40,934 nucleotides of DNA from Dehalococcoidales bacterium (GTDB lineage Bacteria; Chloroflexota; Dehalococcoidia; Dehalococcoidales; Fen-1064). This document shows, piece after piece, positions 16,067-24,214 of the stretch. Each line of letters begins with the position of its first letter. The first letter of the stretch is position 1. The notes beneath the pieces are model-generated. The model was not told where the DNA came from and made no database searches. It worked only from the letters and a program-made list of their open reading frames with translations. The stretch is taken from assembly GCA_020342155.1 (NCBI GenBank), contig CP070842.1, positions 1,569,896 through 1,610,829 on the forward strand. Reading direction: 5' to 3'. Position numbers and translations under genes: made by a program.

Positions 16067-16485
16067 TGATATCCCTGCGTTGGATTGGCCCTCTTGGCTT
16101 CAGAAACAAGTAGTCGATGGCATAAAGCCCTATGTGTTTGTGCCTGATTGTACTACCTCTACCGCTACTCCGCAAATATCTGTCTCCTTAGCAGTGCAGT
16201 GGGTATCTCCCGGGTTGGGAGCTCCTTGCCTGTTGCATATAAAAATGGAGCTTAAGTCGACACTTAATAATTCACCAAATCATGCACTGAGGTGACGAGA
16301 CTAGCGATCATTATCTAAGGTTGCCGCTGTAAACATCTTCTTAACACGAGATTATTATGTAACGGATTACGTAATGTGACTAACATTATTACTAGTGGCA
16401 TAATATGAAAAATCTGATAGTGAGAGCTTTCTACCTGTAGGAAAAGTATGGTAGAATGACCTCAACCCTGAAGGAGGATTGATAA
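16067..16485. other. Non-coding divergent intergenic region
   Basis: About 420 bp without a convincing gene. Visible elements are a perfect palindrome ATTACGTAAT (16366-16375) and an extended -10, TGGTAGAAT (16449-16457), just before the exported-protein operon. Small open frames on both strands lack a ribosome binding site and conserved motifs. Confidence 0.5.
16449..16457 (+). promoter_or_regulatory. Extended -10 promoter of the exported-protein operon
   Basis: TG-G-TAGAAT matches an extended -10 (TGnTATAAT). The -35 (TTCTAC, 16429-16434) is poor. Transcription would start near 16464, ahead of a good Shine-Dalgarno (AAGGAGG, 16471-16477). Confidence 0.4.
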
Positions 16486-16992
16486 GTGAAAGTGAAGGGC
16501 TTGCTACTCACAGCGCTAGCAGCCATGATAGCACTGTCAATCCCGATCGTGGCGTTAGCTGGCAGCGATGCCACGATAACTATCACTATGAGCGGCCCGT
16601 CGGTTGCCATAGACATTGAGGTCACACCGGCCGAGTGGCAGATAGAGGCGGTGGAGTTGAACTCATCATACCTTAAAGACTTCACCCTGGTCAATCGTGG
16701 TAGTGTCAGGGTAGACACCACCATAATGGGCACTAATGCCGAGGGGAACGGATACCGGTGGTGGCTAAGCACATTCCCCGGTAACAATATGTACGAAATT
16801 GAATATGATATCGAGGGGTTCGGTGGTATGGGTAATGTCACCACGATTCCAACCGAATTTGTGCAAGACCTGTATAAGAACCAAAGCCAGCATTTCTCAC
16901 TGACAGTGAAGACACCAACAAGCGGGGGTTCACCCGGAGCAGGTGAATCAATACAGGCTACCGTAACAATACATGCGGTGCAAGGTAGATGA
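16486..16992 (+). CDS. Secreted protein of unknown function
   Basis: Exported protein, 168 aa, not recognised. The first 25 residues are a clear Sec signal peptide (basic KVK, long hydrophobic core, cleavage after VALAG). The mature part is predicted beta-rich, with repeated Thr/Val strands (ATITITMSG, VDTTIMG, ATVTIHAV) resembling an immunoglobulin-like or adhesion-type domain without a membrane anchor. The start is GTG with AAGGAGG 8 bp upstream. It is the first gene of a tightly packed operon with two further exported proteins that end in membrane anchors, so it may be displayed through or assembled with them. Confidence 0.75.
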   Translation: MKVKGLLLTALAAMIALSIPIVALAGSDATITITMSGPSVAIDIEVTPAEWQIEAVELNSSYLKDFTLVNRGSVRVDTTIMGTNAEGNGYRWWLSTFPGNNMYEIEYDIEGFGGMGNVTTIPTEFVQDLYKNQSQHFSLTVKTPTSGGSPGAGESIQATVTIHAVQGR

Positions 16993-16995
16993 ACC

Positions 16996-17577
16996 GTGAC
17001 CAGGAAAATTCATCTCAGGTGGGTAATAGTAGTCCTGCTAACTACGCTGGTTTTCTCCTCTACCCCTGCCCTGGCACAGGAAGCGGAATCGTGGGCTATC
17101 TCATGGGATGAAACCCCACAACGGTCTGTCCAGCTCGGTGAGAGTGTTAAATATGCTGTGACCGTATCCAATAACAAAGATTTTCCCGCAACCTTTTCTA
17201 TGTCAGCCAACATCCCTCAACCAGGTAATCTGACACCTGGCTATGAACCCATCCCCGACACGACCTGGATAACATTTTCTCCACAGCAAGGTGAACTCGC
17301 TCCGTACTCTGATCAAAAAGTCACTGTTACGATAGCGATACCCTCTGCGGAAAACTGGGGAGGAAAGAGCTATGAGTGCTGGCTGGGTGCCACTTTTGAG
17401 ACAATGGGAATGTTACAGATCAAGCTTGATAGCCGACTCCTGCTGTCCACCAGTACCTCCTATGCCAGGGGGATTAACTGGATTCTCATAGGGGCAATAG
17501 CCGGAGGGGTCGTAGTCGCTGGCGCCATGATGCTCAGTAACAGGAGGGAACTCAAGAGGTGGTTAGGCAGATGGTGA
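16996..17577 (+). CDS. Membrane-anchored extracytoplasmic beta-domain protein
   Basis: Type I membrane protein, 193 aa. A signal peptide (residues ~1-28, ending TPALAQ) is followed by an Ig-like beta domain with the pattern SVQLGESVKYAVTVSN, then WITFSPQQGELAPYSDQKVTVTIAIP. This is reminiscent of the WxL-interacting/DUF916-type and archaeal CARDB-like folds. A C-terminal transmembrane helix (~161-180, WILIGAIAGGVVVAGAMML) ends in a basic tail RRELKRWLGRW. The GTG start follows the previous stop by 3 bp. The next gene starts inside its last codons. It may be a surface or cell-envelope component; the function is unknown. Confidence 0.7.
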   Translation: MTRKIHLRWVIVVLLTTLVFSSTPALAQEAESWAISWDETPQRSVQLGESVKYAVTVSNNKDFPATFSMSANIPQPGNLTPGYEPIPDTTWITFSPQQGELAPYSDQKVTVTIAIPSAENWGGKSYECWLGATFETMGMLQIKLDSRLLLSTSTSYARGINWILIGAIAGGVVVAGAMMLSNRRELKRWLGRW

Positions 17578-18155
17578 GGCGAATGCTCAAGTCTGTCATC
17601 TTCATAGTAGCAGCGGCCCTGCTGCTTTGCTTCGTGATATCCGTGCCTGTGTTTGCCGGGAGTCTGGCTATCTCTCCCAACACCACCGAGCTCGAAGTGT
17701 TACCCGGCACCACCAGCAGTATGGTACTTTCGATAGAAAATGGCCTGGAACGGAGCTATAACTTCCGTTTCTCACCGGCCCAACTCTTCGACCATCCGGA
17801 CGGTTATAATAGCTTCCCCGACCTATCCTGGATTAGGCTTGCCTTAGGGGATACCTTACTGGCGCCTGGCGAGCAGACGTGGCTGACGGTGGAGATTACT
17901 ATTCCCAACGATGAAAGCCTAGTTGGACAGAAGTGGGCCATCAGTATAGACATCTCATGTGCCGGAGAACCCCTCTTGAATAACAGCTCTACTATTCTGG
18001 TCATAGTCGGTCACGCAAGTCCGCCGCATCCAGAGTGGGTTATAGGTGGCGGAATTATGGCTGTCTGTGTGATTGGAGCCGTCTTCTGGACACGCCGGAA
18101 AGACAGGCGAAGGGCCGAGTGGACTACCGGGCTGAAAACCAAGCACTGGCTGTAG
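17571..18155 (+). CDS. Membrane-anchored extracytoplasmic beta-domain protein, relative of the preceding gene
   Basis: About 194 aa, with the same design as its neighbour: signal peptide (ending VPVFAGS), a beta domain (LAISPNTTELEVLPGTTSSM, then LAPGEQTWLTVEITIPNDESLVGQKW), one C-terminal transmembrane helix (~156-176) and a basic tail. The parallel phrases SPQQGELAPYSDQKVTVTIAIP and LLAPGEQTWLTVEITIP show the two genes are paralogues. The start is taken as ATG 17571, which overlaps the previous stop by 7 bp; a GTG at 17559 is also possible. It ends 15 bp before the GAF protein gene. Function unknown; likely an envelope protein acting with its neighbours. Confidence 0.7.
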   Translation: MVRRMLKSVIFIVAAALLLCFVISVPVFAGSLAISPNTTELEVLPGTTSSMVLSIENGLERSYNFRFSPAQLFDHPDGYNSFPDLSWIRLALGDTLLAPGEQTWLTVEITIPNDESLVGQKWAISIDISCAGEPLLNNSSTILVIVGHASPPHPEWVIGGGIMAVCVIGAVFWTRRKDRRRAEWTTGLKTKHWL

Positions 18156-18170
18156 TAACAGGACAGAGCC

Positions 18171-19142
18171 ATGAAGCACAAGGAAAAGGAAAAAGAAGAA
18201 CAGCTTGCTCTGGCCAATGATCTCTCCAGGGTTGTCCTTACAAGCTCGGATATCACCGAGATAGGACAGGGATTCGCCTTCGAGCTCAAGGAGCTAATGC
18301 CTGTTAGCTGGGCAGCTATTAGCCTGATTGAAAAATCAACAAGCTTACTCCACCTCTTTCCCCTATCTTACAAAATCGATTCGAACTGGGAGCTCGGGGA
18401 TAGCATACCACTGGACAACACACCCGTCGCCTGGCTTGCTCTAAACAAGAAAGCCCTGGCGGAGCCAGACCTGAAACAGGAGAGCCGATTCTGGACCGGT
18501 ACCTGCTGGCAGAAACATGGGATAAGGGCAATCGTTTATATGCCACTTTTCTCAGAGGGCGAGGTCTTCGGCAGTCTCATCTTTGCCAGTAACCATCCAC
18601 AGGTCTACGGTGAAAGGGAATTAAAGCTTCTCAAGTATGCTGCAAGTCAACTGGCAGCGCCTGTCCGGCATTCCGAACAGTATGCTCCTATTATTGAAAG
18701 AAAACAACGCACCGGCCAGCTGCCGGAAGAGTGGATGTCACGAACAGAACAAGCGCTGCAGGAGCTTTCTGCCGCCATAGCCGAGTATGCCGTACATCTG
18801 AAGAGTCACACGGCTGCTATTAAGGGTCTCAGCGAGGCCTCCCAGGAGCTAAAGCAGAGCGCTGCCGAACAGAACCGGGTTCTGGCAAACCTGGTAGAGA
18901 CCATAACACAAATACCATCCAGACCAGAGCCAGCGACTGTCAGTGAAGAGGAGCCAGCTCCGCCACGTGATAAGAGTATTCACCCACCAGGCTGGCACCA
19001 CAGCCAGCGACAGTTAGCCCGGCCGCAGACCCTGGCCGAGAAGCAACGGAAGCTCCTCGAGAAGAAGATTACCGGTAAAGAAGGGAGGTCCAAGCCAGAA
19101 CCAAAAGATACCACCGAGAGACCTTCTGAGCTAACTCGGTAA
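18171..19142 (+). CDS. GAF-domain protein with C-terminal coiled coil
   Basis: Cytoplasmic signalling protein of 323 aa. A GAF domain covers residues ~15-165: VVLTSSDITEIGQGFAFELKELMPVSWAAISLIE is its first part, and AIVYMPLFSEGEVFGSLIFAS is the characteristic late strand pair. No output domain (kinase, cyclase or HTH) follows. A helical, Gln/Glu-rich region (~185-245) likely forms a coiled coil, and the tail (~250-323) is Pro/Lys-rich and disordered-looking. It is the last gene of the exported-protein operon, which suggests it senses a ligand or scaffolds a complex at the membrane proteins' cytoplasmic face. It converges with the capsid cassette, with a 33-bp gap and no obvious terminator. 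Confidence 0.8.
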   Translation: MKHKEKEKEEQLALANDLSRVVLTSSDITEIGQGFAFELKELMPVSWAAISLIEKSTSLLHLFPLSYKIDSNWELGDSIPLDNTPVAWLALNKKALAEPDLKQESRFWTGTCWQKHGIRAIVYMPLFSEGEVFGSLIFASNHPQVYGERELKLLKYAASQLAAPVRHSEQYAPIIERKQRTGQLPEEWMSRTEQALQELSAAIAEYAVHLKSHTAAIKGLSEASQELKQSAAEQNRVLANLVETITQIPSRPEPATVSEEEPAPPRDKSIHPPGWHHSQRQLARPQTLAEKQRKLLEKKITGKEGRSKPEPKDTTERPSELTR

Positions 19143-19175
19143 CTGTATTGGTTTTGCTAGATTGACCCCAATTAC

Positions 19176-19808
19176 TTACGGGCCATAGTCAGTGGTTTTG
19201 GACACCGCCGGGTAGTACGACTTATAGAGGGAGCGTACCCTCACCCGATTTGTCCTCCCCAATCGCCTTAGCTCCTTGCGGAAGTGTCTCAGCTTCTCGC
19301 GTCCCCATTCAAGCAGTTTATCAGGGGTCTCGGTACCGCCGACATTTACCCGATCGATAGCATAGACCGCCCATTCCACGGCGGCGTACCCGCAAGCCCC
19401 GACAGCAATCAGGTCTTCATGCTGGGTAGGAATGGTGGAGCCGTCAGTATCCATGATATGCAACTTACCGTAGTAGATATAGGCATCGGACCCATCCGGG
19501 ACCTCAGTGCCAAGAAAGGTTAAGGTATCTGCCCACAAGGCAAAACGCTGGTATACAGTCGGGAACCTGTCAACTGGATACTCCACGGCCTGCACCATGA
19601 CCCGACCGGTAATAGATGATATATCAATCTCCCTCGAACCTGAGGTCGTTGCCTTGGTCATTTTCTGCTCGAGGGGAATCGCCTCGGAAAAGTCCTTTAC
19701 TGCATGGTCGATATGCCGGTCGATTTCATCATCTGACCAGCGGTAGTTCTCAGCATCCTCATCATGCAGGTCCCGCCTGACTATTACCCTCATCTCCGAT
19801 AGATTCAT
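19176..19808 (-). CDS. Probable phage head-tail connector/adaptor protein
   Basis: Phage-type structural protein of 210 aa. The opening MNLSEMRVIVRRDLHDEDAENYRWSDDEIDRHIDHAVKDF is typical of small head-completion or adaptor proteins that follow the capsid gene, with the helical rhythm and W-S/T-D-x-E-I found in gp6-like connectors. The rest is mixed, with a basic C-terminus. The assignment rests mainly on position, immediately downstream of the major capsid gene (86-bp gap). No tail gene follows. If the cassette is a remnant, this is where the rest of the morphogenesis operon has been lost. Confidence 0.6.
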   Translation of the reverse strand: MNLSEMRVIVRRDLHDEDAENYRWSDDEIDRHIDHAVKDFSEAIPLEQKMTKATTSGSREIDISSITGRVMVQAVEYPVDRFPTVYQRFALWADTLTFLGTEVPDGSDAYIYYGKLHIMDTDGSTIPTQHEDLIAVGACGYAAVEWAVYAIDRVNVGGTETPDKLLEWGREKLRHFRKELRRLGRTNRVRVRSLYKSYYPAVSKTTDYGP

Positions 19809-19894
19809 AGTTACCTCACCCCTTGGCTCATCACTTCTTGTCCGAATAGGAGGCGAGAGACCGAAGCCTCCCCACCTCCCATCCAGTTCTGGTT

Positions 19895-20815
19895 TTAGTC
19901 CTGAACGCCAATTAAGGCCGCCGCCTTAATTTCGCTGAAAAGCGCCAGTGAGACATACCACTTCATCCGATTTCGAGTGGCGTCCTTGGCCTCGAGCGAA
20001 CCTATCGGCTCAACCGTCAGGTGCCCGGGCGCCGTCAGACCGCAAAGGGCCCCCTCCCCGAACTGCAGGGCATAGATGATCGAGCAGTCACCGCCGGTGG
20101 TATTCGTCTCCACCCCACCACTGACCACGTGAGTGTTCAGTATCCAGTCATTGACGCCAATCGGGATTGAGTCCCACAACTGGACGAAGTTCCCCCAGCT
20201 ATCACGGTCGGTGTCCATCATGCCGCCGGATGCCCTGACGAGGGCATTTATCTTACGACGGGAACGACGGCTCATCATCAGCAAATCTGGTTTGCCGCCT
20301 TTGATAGCATCGATTAGCTCATCGAGCATGGACAGGGTCAGGGTTGCCCCGGATGCACCGGTAGCAATTACCTGGTCACCAGCAGTGCCGGTATCAATCA
20401 GTCCCCTGATGCCGTCGAACTGCTTGGGGTCAGACGTGGCATCACCATAAATGAAGGTCTCCTCGAATTTTTCCTTAAGCGCTTTCGCCTTCAGCTCAAC
20501 TACCGCTGCCTCCAGGTCCTGGATATTGGAACGGGTCGCCTTGAGAAAGTTATCGACATCGGCGTCCCCTCCCATGATTTTCAGAAGGGCCGTCTTTTGC
20601 TCAAAGGTCGGTGTCGACTCCGCCCAGGTATCGCCGACATCGTAGAAATCAATAGCCGGCAGGGTCTTTTCCTGGTTATAGGTAAGACCGTTGCCGACTA
20701 TCTCGATAAAGGGGAGCCTTTGCAGTATCGGTGAGTCCTTGACGATAGTCTCCACCACCCCCTGGAGTAGCATATCGTTGGACAGCTTGCCTGCTTCGGT
20801 TAGTGTTAATGCCAT
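19895..20815 (-). CDS. Phage-type major capsid protein (HK97-like fold)
   Basis: Major head protein, 306 aa. Pattern features of HK97-like shells include an N-terminal helical arm, GLTYNQEKTLPAIDFYDVGD (E-loop region), an IYGDATSDPKQFDGIRGLI segment comparable to the Phe-x-Gly-Ile stretch common in capsid proteins, a central helix with DLLMMSRRSRRKINALVR, and the C-terminal WYVSLALFSEIKAAALIGVQD strand and helix. It lacks an N-terminal scaffold or protease-processed domain; a separate scaffold-like gene is directly upstream with a TAATG 1-bp overlap, which favours coupled translation at fixed ratio. It could in principle assemble shells, because portal and scaffold are also present. Confidence 0.8.
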   Translation of the reverse strand: MALTLTEAGKLSNDMLLQGVVETIVKDSPILQRLPFIEIVGNGLTYNQEKTLPAIDFYDVGDTWAESTPTFEQKTALLKIMGGDADVDNFLKATRSNIQDLEAAVVELKAKALKEKFEETFIYGDATSDPKQFDGIRGLIDTGTAGDQVIATGASGATLTLSMLDELIDAIKGGKPDLLMMSRRSRRKINALVRASGGMMDTDRDSWGNFVQLWDSIPIGVNDWILNTHVVSGGVETNTTGGDCSIIYALQFGEGALCGLTAPGHLTVEPIGSLEAKDATRNRMKWYVSLALFSEIKAAALIGVQD

Positions 20816-21342
20816 TATTTTTTACCTCCAATTCCGTATTGAATCTTCTCTCGCGGGGACAGGGTCGACAGGTCAGGGGAGCGTCTTTCCGGTGCTCCGG
20901 CCGGGACTCTGCCACTGGCTATCTCGGTTTCCAGTCCCTGCCTCACCTTGCCAATCAAGCTCCTTGCCTTCTCCGACGACTCATTGACCAACTCAATGGT
21001 ATCCCCGCTGATGAGTTCCTCGACAATATCCGGGTTCGTCCGGATTACCATGCTCTTGTAGCTGGCCACCGCCTTGCTCAGGGAATCATTAGTGACTGCC
21101 AGCTTCTCCTCCAGCTCGGTAAAAGACTGCTTCAAAGAAGCAATTTCGCCGTCCCTGCCCAGAACAATTTCGTCCAGCTCGGCAATCCGGGCATTCGCCC
21201 TGGCCAGCTCCTCATCCTTCTGGGCTAGTAGGGTCTCCAGTCTATCAGCATCGTCGTGTGACTCCTGTGTTTCAATGTAGTCAGGTTCGCTTGGCTGGTC
21301 TTCCTGCAAGTCCTCTTTCTGTCTTACTTCATCAACCAACAT
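20815..21342 (-). CDS. Capsid scaffolding-like coiled-coil protein
   Basis: Acidic, mostly helical protein of ~175 aa between portal and capsid genes, where scaffolds are normally encoded. Residues ~30-110 are a strong coiled coil rich in Glu, Leu, Ala and Lys (ETLLAQKDEELARANARI, IASLKQSFTELEEKLAV). The C-terminus ends with a short basic segment (SPREKIQYGIGGKK), the type of tail that contacts coat protein. The start at ATG 21342 is preceded by TGGAGGT; a longer frame opens at 21390 but overlaps the portal gene and has no site. It shares one base with the capsid start (TAATG). The scaffold role is inferred from position and composition. Confidence 0.65.
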   Translation of the reverse strand: MLVDEVRQKEDLQEDQPSEPDYIETQESHDDADRLETLLAQKDEELARANARIAELDEIVLGRDGEIASLKQSFTELEEKLAVTNDSLSKAVASYKSMVIRTNPDIVEELISGDTIELVNESSEKARSLIGKVRQGLETEIASGRVPAGAPERRSPDLSTLSPREKIQYGIGGKK

Positions 21343-21358
21343 TCGACCTCCAACCAGT

Positions 21359-22744
21359 TTATTCCTCACTGACCTCCACCCCGGGCTCACTTCTCTCCCT
21401 CGCTCCGCCCCGAGTAGATTTACCGGTGAGTTCCCTGTTCATCTTTAGAATCGCCTCTCGCTCCTCAAGCCACCGGGCAAACTCCGCTTCAGGATTATCG
21501 ACACCAAGCTCGCTCATCGCTCGACGTCGGGAGTGAATACCACCCTGGACCAGGACCTGCTCATTGGTCACCAGCTTGGCAGCATCTTTTGGTAGCAACG
21601 GTCCCCAGACAACATTGACACGGTTATTACCAAAGTCTTCGCCCCGGTACTTCTCCAGCAGCTTGAGAATAATTCGACTCCTCCGATTGTAAGCCACCGT
21701 CCGGATAATCCGCTTCCGTCCGACCTTCTGCAACAGCGGCTGCAACTCTATCTCCATGGCAACACCGGAGAGGTCTCGGTCGGTCCCCCCGAAGGCAGCT
21801 CTCGGCGACTCCGATACATCATGCAGGGTGCGGTAGAGTAGGCTGATGTAATCGATGTGTAGCCTGAGACCACCCCCCTGGAGCAGGTCGAGCAAATAGG
21901 CCTTGGCATCTTCAGGGATGTTCCACACCGCCCCGGGCCTGACGGCGATGTCCTCGGACTCCTCCACATTTTCCAGCACGGCAATAGGATTGCCGGACAG
22001 TTCAAGTATCCTCGAAAGCTGCGACATCGCTCGGTTGAACTCACGTTGTGGCTCTATTATCTGAGTAAGGTCGGATATTCCCCAGAACTTCTTAGGCTCT
22101 CTCAGGTTGGGATAAATTACGAATGGAATGAAGCCATAGGGATTTGGTTTCTTCTCCACTAGAGTATCATTGAGCCACAGCTCAAACTCAGCATCGGTCC
22201 ATACCTCGGTAATAGTACCTTCCTTCTTCTGGGGTTTTATCCCGTGGAGAAGCTCAATCTCCTCAGCGCTCAGGGTGTACCGTGATGCCAACCGCCATAC
22301 CCGCGAACTGTCATCACCTGCCCTCCAGGTGTAGATACCCTGCACATCAGGAGATGTGATACGAACACTCGCTGCCTCCTGGTCCCAGATAACCTTGTAG
22401 CATGCATCACCAAGAATGGCACAGTCAATCTCGGTCTCAAAGTCCAATTGCTCGATGCCGTTATCCTGATGCACCTGATAGAGTGCTGCTTCTACACGGT
22501 AGGCCTTATCTCTGGCCTCATTCGACGACTCTATCGGTTCAACCGTGAAGTCCATGCCCGACATCAGGTACGAGGTAACCTTATCGATGACGACCTTGGC
22601 GTAGTTGAATGTCAGGCGTCTTTCACCCCATCTCGCCCGACCTTCCCACTGTACGTTATGATAGAAATCCAGCAGTTCCTTGTAGCCCCGAATCCGGTCA
22701 ATATCCCGACGAGCCAGGTCTGAGGGGCTAAAGTCTTCACTCAT
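21359..22744 (-). CDS. Phage portal protein (SPP1 gp6-like)
   Basis: Portal vertex protein, 461 aa, within the usual range. The N-terminal RRDIDRIRGYKELLDFYHNVQW, then NYAKVVIDKVTSYLMSG, are typical portal openings. The centre has the wing-type beta segment (YKVIWDQEAASVRITSPDVQGIYTWRAG) and an FIPFVIYPNLREPKKFWGISDLTQII segment. QREFNRAMSQLSRILELSGNP and GVAMEIELQPLLQKVGRKR form the stem and crown helices. No nuclease, MuF or protease domain is fused to it. It overlaps the preceding HTH gene by 8 bp and starts with ATG. Without a terminase large subunit nearby, any DNA packaging would depend on one encoded elsewhere. Confidence 0.82.
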   Translation of the reverse strand: MSEDFSPSDLARRDIDRIRGYKELLDFYHNVQWEGRARWGERRLTFNYAKVVIDKVTSYLMSGMDFTVEPIESSNEARDKAYRVEAALYQVHQDNGIEQLDFETEIDCAILGDACYKVIWDQEAASVRITSPDVQGIYTWRAGDDSSRVWRLASRYTLSAEEIELLHGIKPQKKEGTITEVWTDAEFELWLNDTLVEKKPNPYGFIPFVIYPNLREPKKFWGISDLTQIIEPQREFNRAMSQLSRILELSGNPIAVLENVEESEDIAVRPGAVWNIPEDAKAYLLDLLQGGGLRLHIDYISLLYRTLHDVSESPRAAFGGTDRDLSGVAMEIELQPLLQKVGRKRIIRTVAYNRRSRIILKLLEKYRGEDFGNNRVNVVWGPLLPKDAAKLVTNEQVLVQGGIHSRRRAMSELGVDNPEAEFARWLEEREAILKMNRELTGKSTRGGARERSEPGVEVSEE

Positions 22745-23048
22745 TCTCTGTAACCTCTGTAGTCGTTCCTCTGAATACAGACTTCAACGCTCTCTGGACG
22801 GTACGCTGGCTAACGTTGAAGATTTCCGCCAGCTCTTTTTGTCCTTTACCCTCAGTGGTAAACAGCCTGGCCATCTCCTGAGCTCGCCGCCGCTTCAGCA
22901 GACGCCTCTTCCCTCCAGGCTCGTCGTAGACACAGAGAGGCAAATGGCAATTGAGACAGGAATCGGCAAACTCACACCCCTCATCATGGTAGCGACAGAA
23001 CTCCGGGGGAAGGTCCCGCTCAGCGTTATCAATCGACCGCAACTCCAT
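22737..23048 (-). CDS. Small Cys-rich helix-turn-helix protein heading the capsid operon
   Basis: 103 aa. Residues ~18-40 carry a Cys cluster, FCRYHDEGC then SCLNCHLPLC, with Cys/His spacing suited to zinc or an iron-sulfur centre. Residues ~62-95 form a homeodomain-like HTH (QKELAEIFNVSQRTVQRALKSVF). A small terminase subunit also carries an HTH, so that is the alternative, but terminase small subunits rarely have such a Cys knuckle and no large subunit follows. It is more likely a regulator. The promoter upstream contains a LexA-like palindrome. Its last 8 bp overlap the portal start, so expression is linked to capsid genes. Confidence 0.65.
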   Translation of the reverse strand: MELRSIDNAERDLPPEFCRYHDEGCEFADSCLNCHLPLCVYDEPGGKRRLLKRRRAQEMARLFTTEGKGQKELAEIFNVSQRTVQRALKSVFRGTTTEVTENE

Positions 23049-23081
23049 AATTTACCTCAACGTAAAGAACTGAGCGTCCTT

Positions 23082-23111
23082 ATATTAGTACACATGTTCT
23101 AATACAGTCAA
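23082..23111 (-). promoter_or_regulatory. Promoter of the capsid cassette with embedded LexA-like operator
   Basis: On the minus strand, TTGACT (23111-23106) and TAATAT (23087-23082) are 18 bp apart. The spacer holds the inverted repeat TAGnACAnnTGTnCTA (23086-23101), one position off the Gram-positive SOS box core GAACnnnnGTTC. A protein bound here would block RNA polymerase directly. Confidence 0.55.
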
Positions 23112-23140
23112 TACCCTTTTGTCATTCCCTGCTACGAGCG

Positions 23141-23170
23141 TTTACTGAGTTAGAGATTGAGTGGTATAAT
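23141..23170 (+). promoter_or_regulatory. Extended -10 promoter of the MDR oxidoreductase array
   Basis: TTTACT (23141-23146) and TATAAT (23165-23170), with an extended -10 context TGGTATAAT, lie ~50 bp upstream of the first MDR gene. It is back-to-back with the capsid promoter. Confidence 0.55.
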
Positions 23171-23220
23171 CACCCCGATTGTTGGACGAGAAAAAAACGC
23201 TATAGTATGGAGGAAGACTC

Positions 23221-24174
23221 ATGAAAGCAGTCATATGCACAAAGTATGGACCACCAGAAGTTCTTCAGCTCAAAGACATAGAAAAACCAACTCCCAAGGA
23301 CAATGAAGTACTGATAAAAGTACATGCGACAACAGCACACATAGGCGATGTGAGAATTCGAGGTTTCAATGTTCCTTTCTGGCAGATGATACCCTTTCGG
23401 ATATATTTAGGTATTTTAAGGCCAAAAAGACCTATATTAGGAATGGAGTTAGCCGGGACAGTTGAAACAGTAGGCAAAGACGTGAAGCGATTCAAAGAGG
23501 GTGACCAGGTTTTTGCATCAGCCGGTTTTGTTTTCGGTGCTTATGCTGAGTACATATGTCTGCCCGGAGAAGGGGGAAATGCAAAGGTAGGAATGGTGTC
23601 AATTAAACCCACCAATATGACCTTTGAAGAAGCCGCCGCTGGCGCTGCTTCTGGGGGAATTGTAGCATTGTATGTTCTTAGAAAGGCAAATATCCAGAGC
23701 AGACAAAAAGTCCTTATCTATGGAGCTTCTGGAAGTATAGGTACTTATGCGGTACAGCTTGCCAAGTACTATGGGGCAGAAGTTACCGGGGTATGCAGTA
23801 CCACAAATATAGAGATGGTGAAATCTCTTGCTGCCGATAAGGTCATTGATTATACTCAAGAGGATTTTACCCAAAGCGGTGCGACCTATGATGTTGTCTT
23901 TGACGCTGTAGATAAGATTTCGTCTTCACGAGGTAAAAAGTCTCTAAAGGAGACAGGAATCTATCTTAACGTTAATAGGGATTCCGGTTCTGGAGGCGAT
24001 ATCACGCCTGAAGACCTGAACTTCATTAAAGAGCTTATTGAGGCGGGGAAGATAAAAACGGTCATAGATAGAAGCTATCCGTTGGAGCAAATTGTCGAGG
24101 CTCATCGGTATGTTGAAAAAGGACACAAAAAGGGGCATGTAGTCATCACTGTGGAGCATAATAACAAAACCTGA
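23221..24174 (+). CDS. MDR-family NAD(P)-dependent oxidoreductase, copy 1 (subtype A)
   Basis: Medium-chain dehydrogenase/reductase of the quinone-oxidoreductase (Qor/COG0604) group, 317 aa. The N-terminal GroES-like domain starts [17 protein letters not shown], with no catalytic-zinc Cys at the TTAHIGD position, so it is a zinc-independent type. The Rossmann domain begins [18 protein letters not shown] (~160-178), followed by GVCSTTN, a Ser/Thr-Asn pattern that favours NADPH, and [14 protein letters not shown]. The C-terminal cap is [26 protein letters not shown]. The family reduces quinones, enones or enals. It is first in an array of paralogues and has its own promoter and GGAGG site. The AADKV stretch replaces the GADKV of its relatives. 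Confidence 0.88.
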   Translation: MKAVICTKYGPPEVLQLKDIEKPTPKDNEVLIKVHATTAHIGDVRIRGFNVPFWQMIPFRIYLGILRPKRPILGMELAGTVETVGKDVKRFKEGDQVFASAGFVFGAYAEYICLPGEGGNAKVGMVSIKPTNMTFEEAAAGAASGGIVALYVLRKANIQSRQKVLIYGASGSIGTYAVQLAKYYGAEVTGVCSTTNIEMVKSLAADKVIDYTQEDFTQSGATYDVVFDAVDKISSSRGKKSLKETGIYLNVNRDSGSGGDITPEDLNFIKELIEAGKIKTVIDRSYPLEQIVEAHRYVEKGHKKGHVVITVEHNNKT

Positions 24175-24214
24175 TAGTAATATCTGGCAGTATTATCTGG
24201 AATGCGATAAGTAA

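Noticed and set aside
16080..16295. Small plus-strand open frame in the non-coding stretch
   Set aside because: No ribosome binding site, no conserved pattern, irregular composition for a protein.
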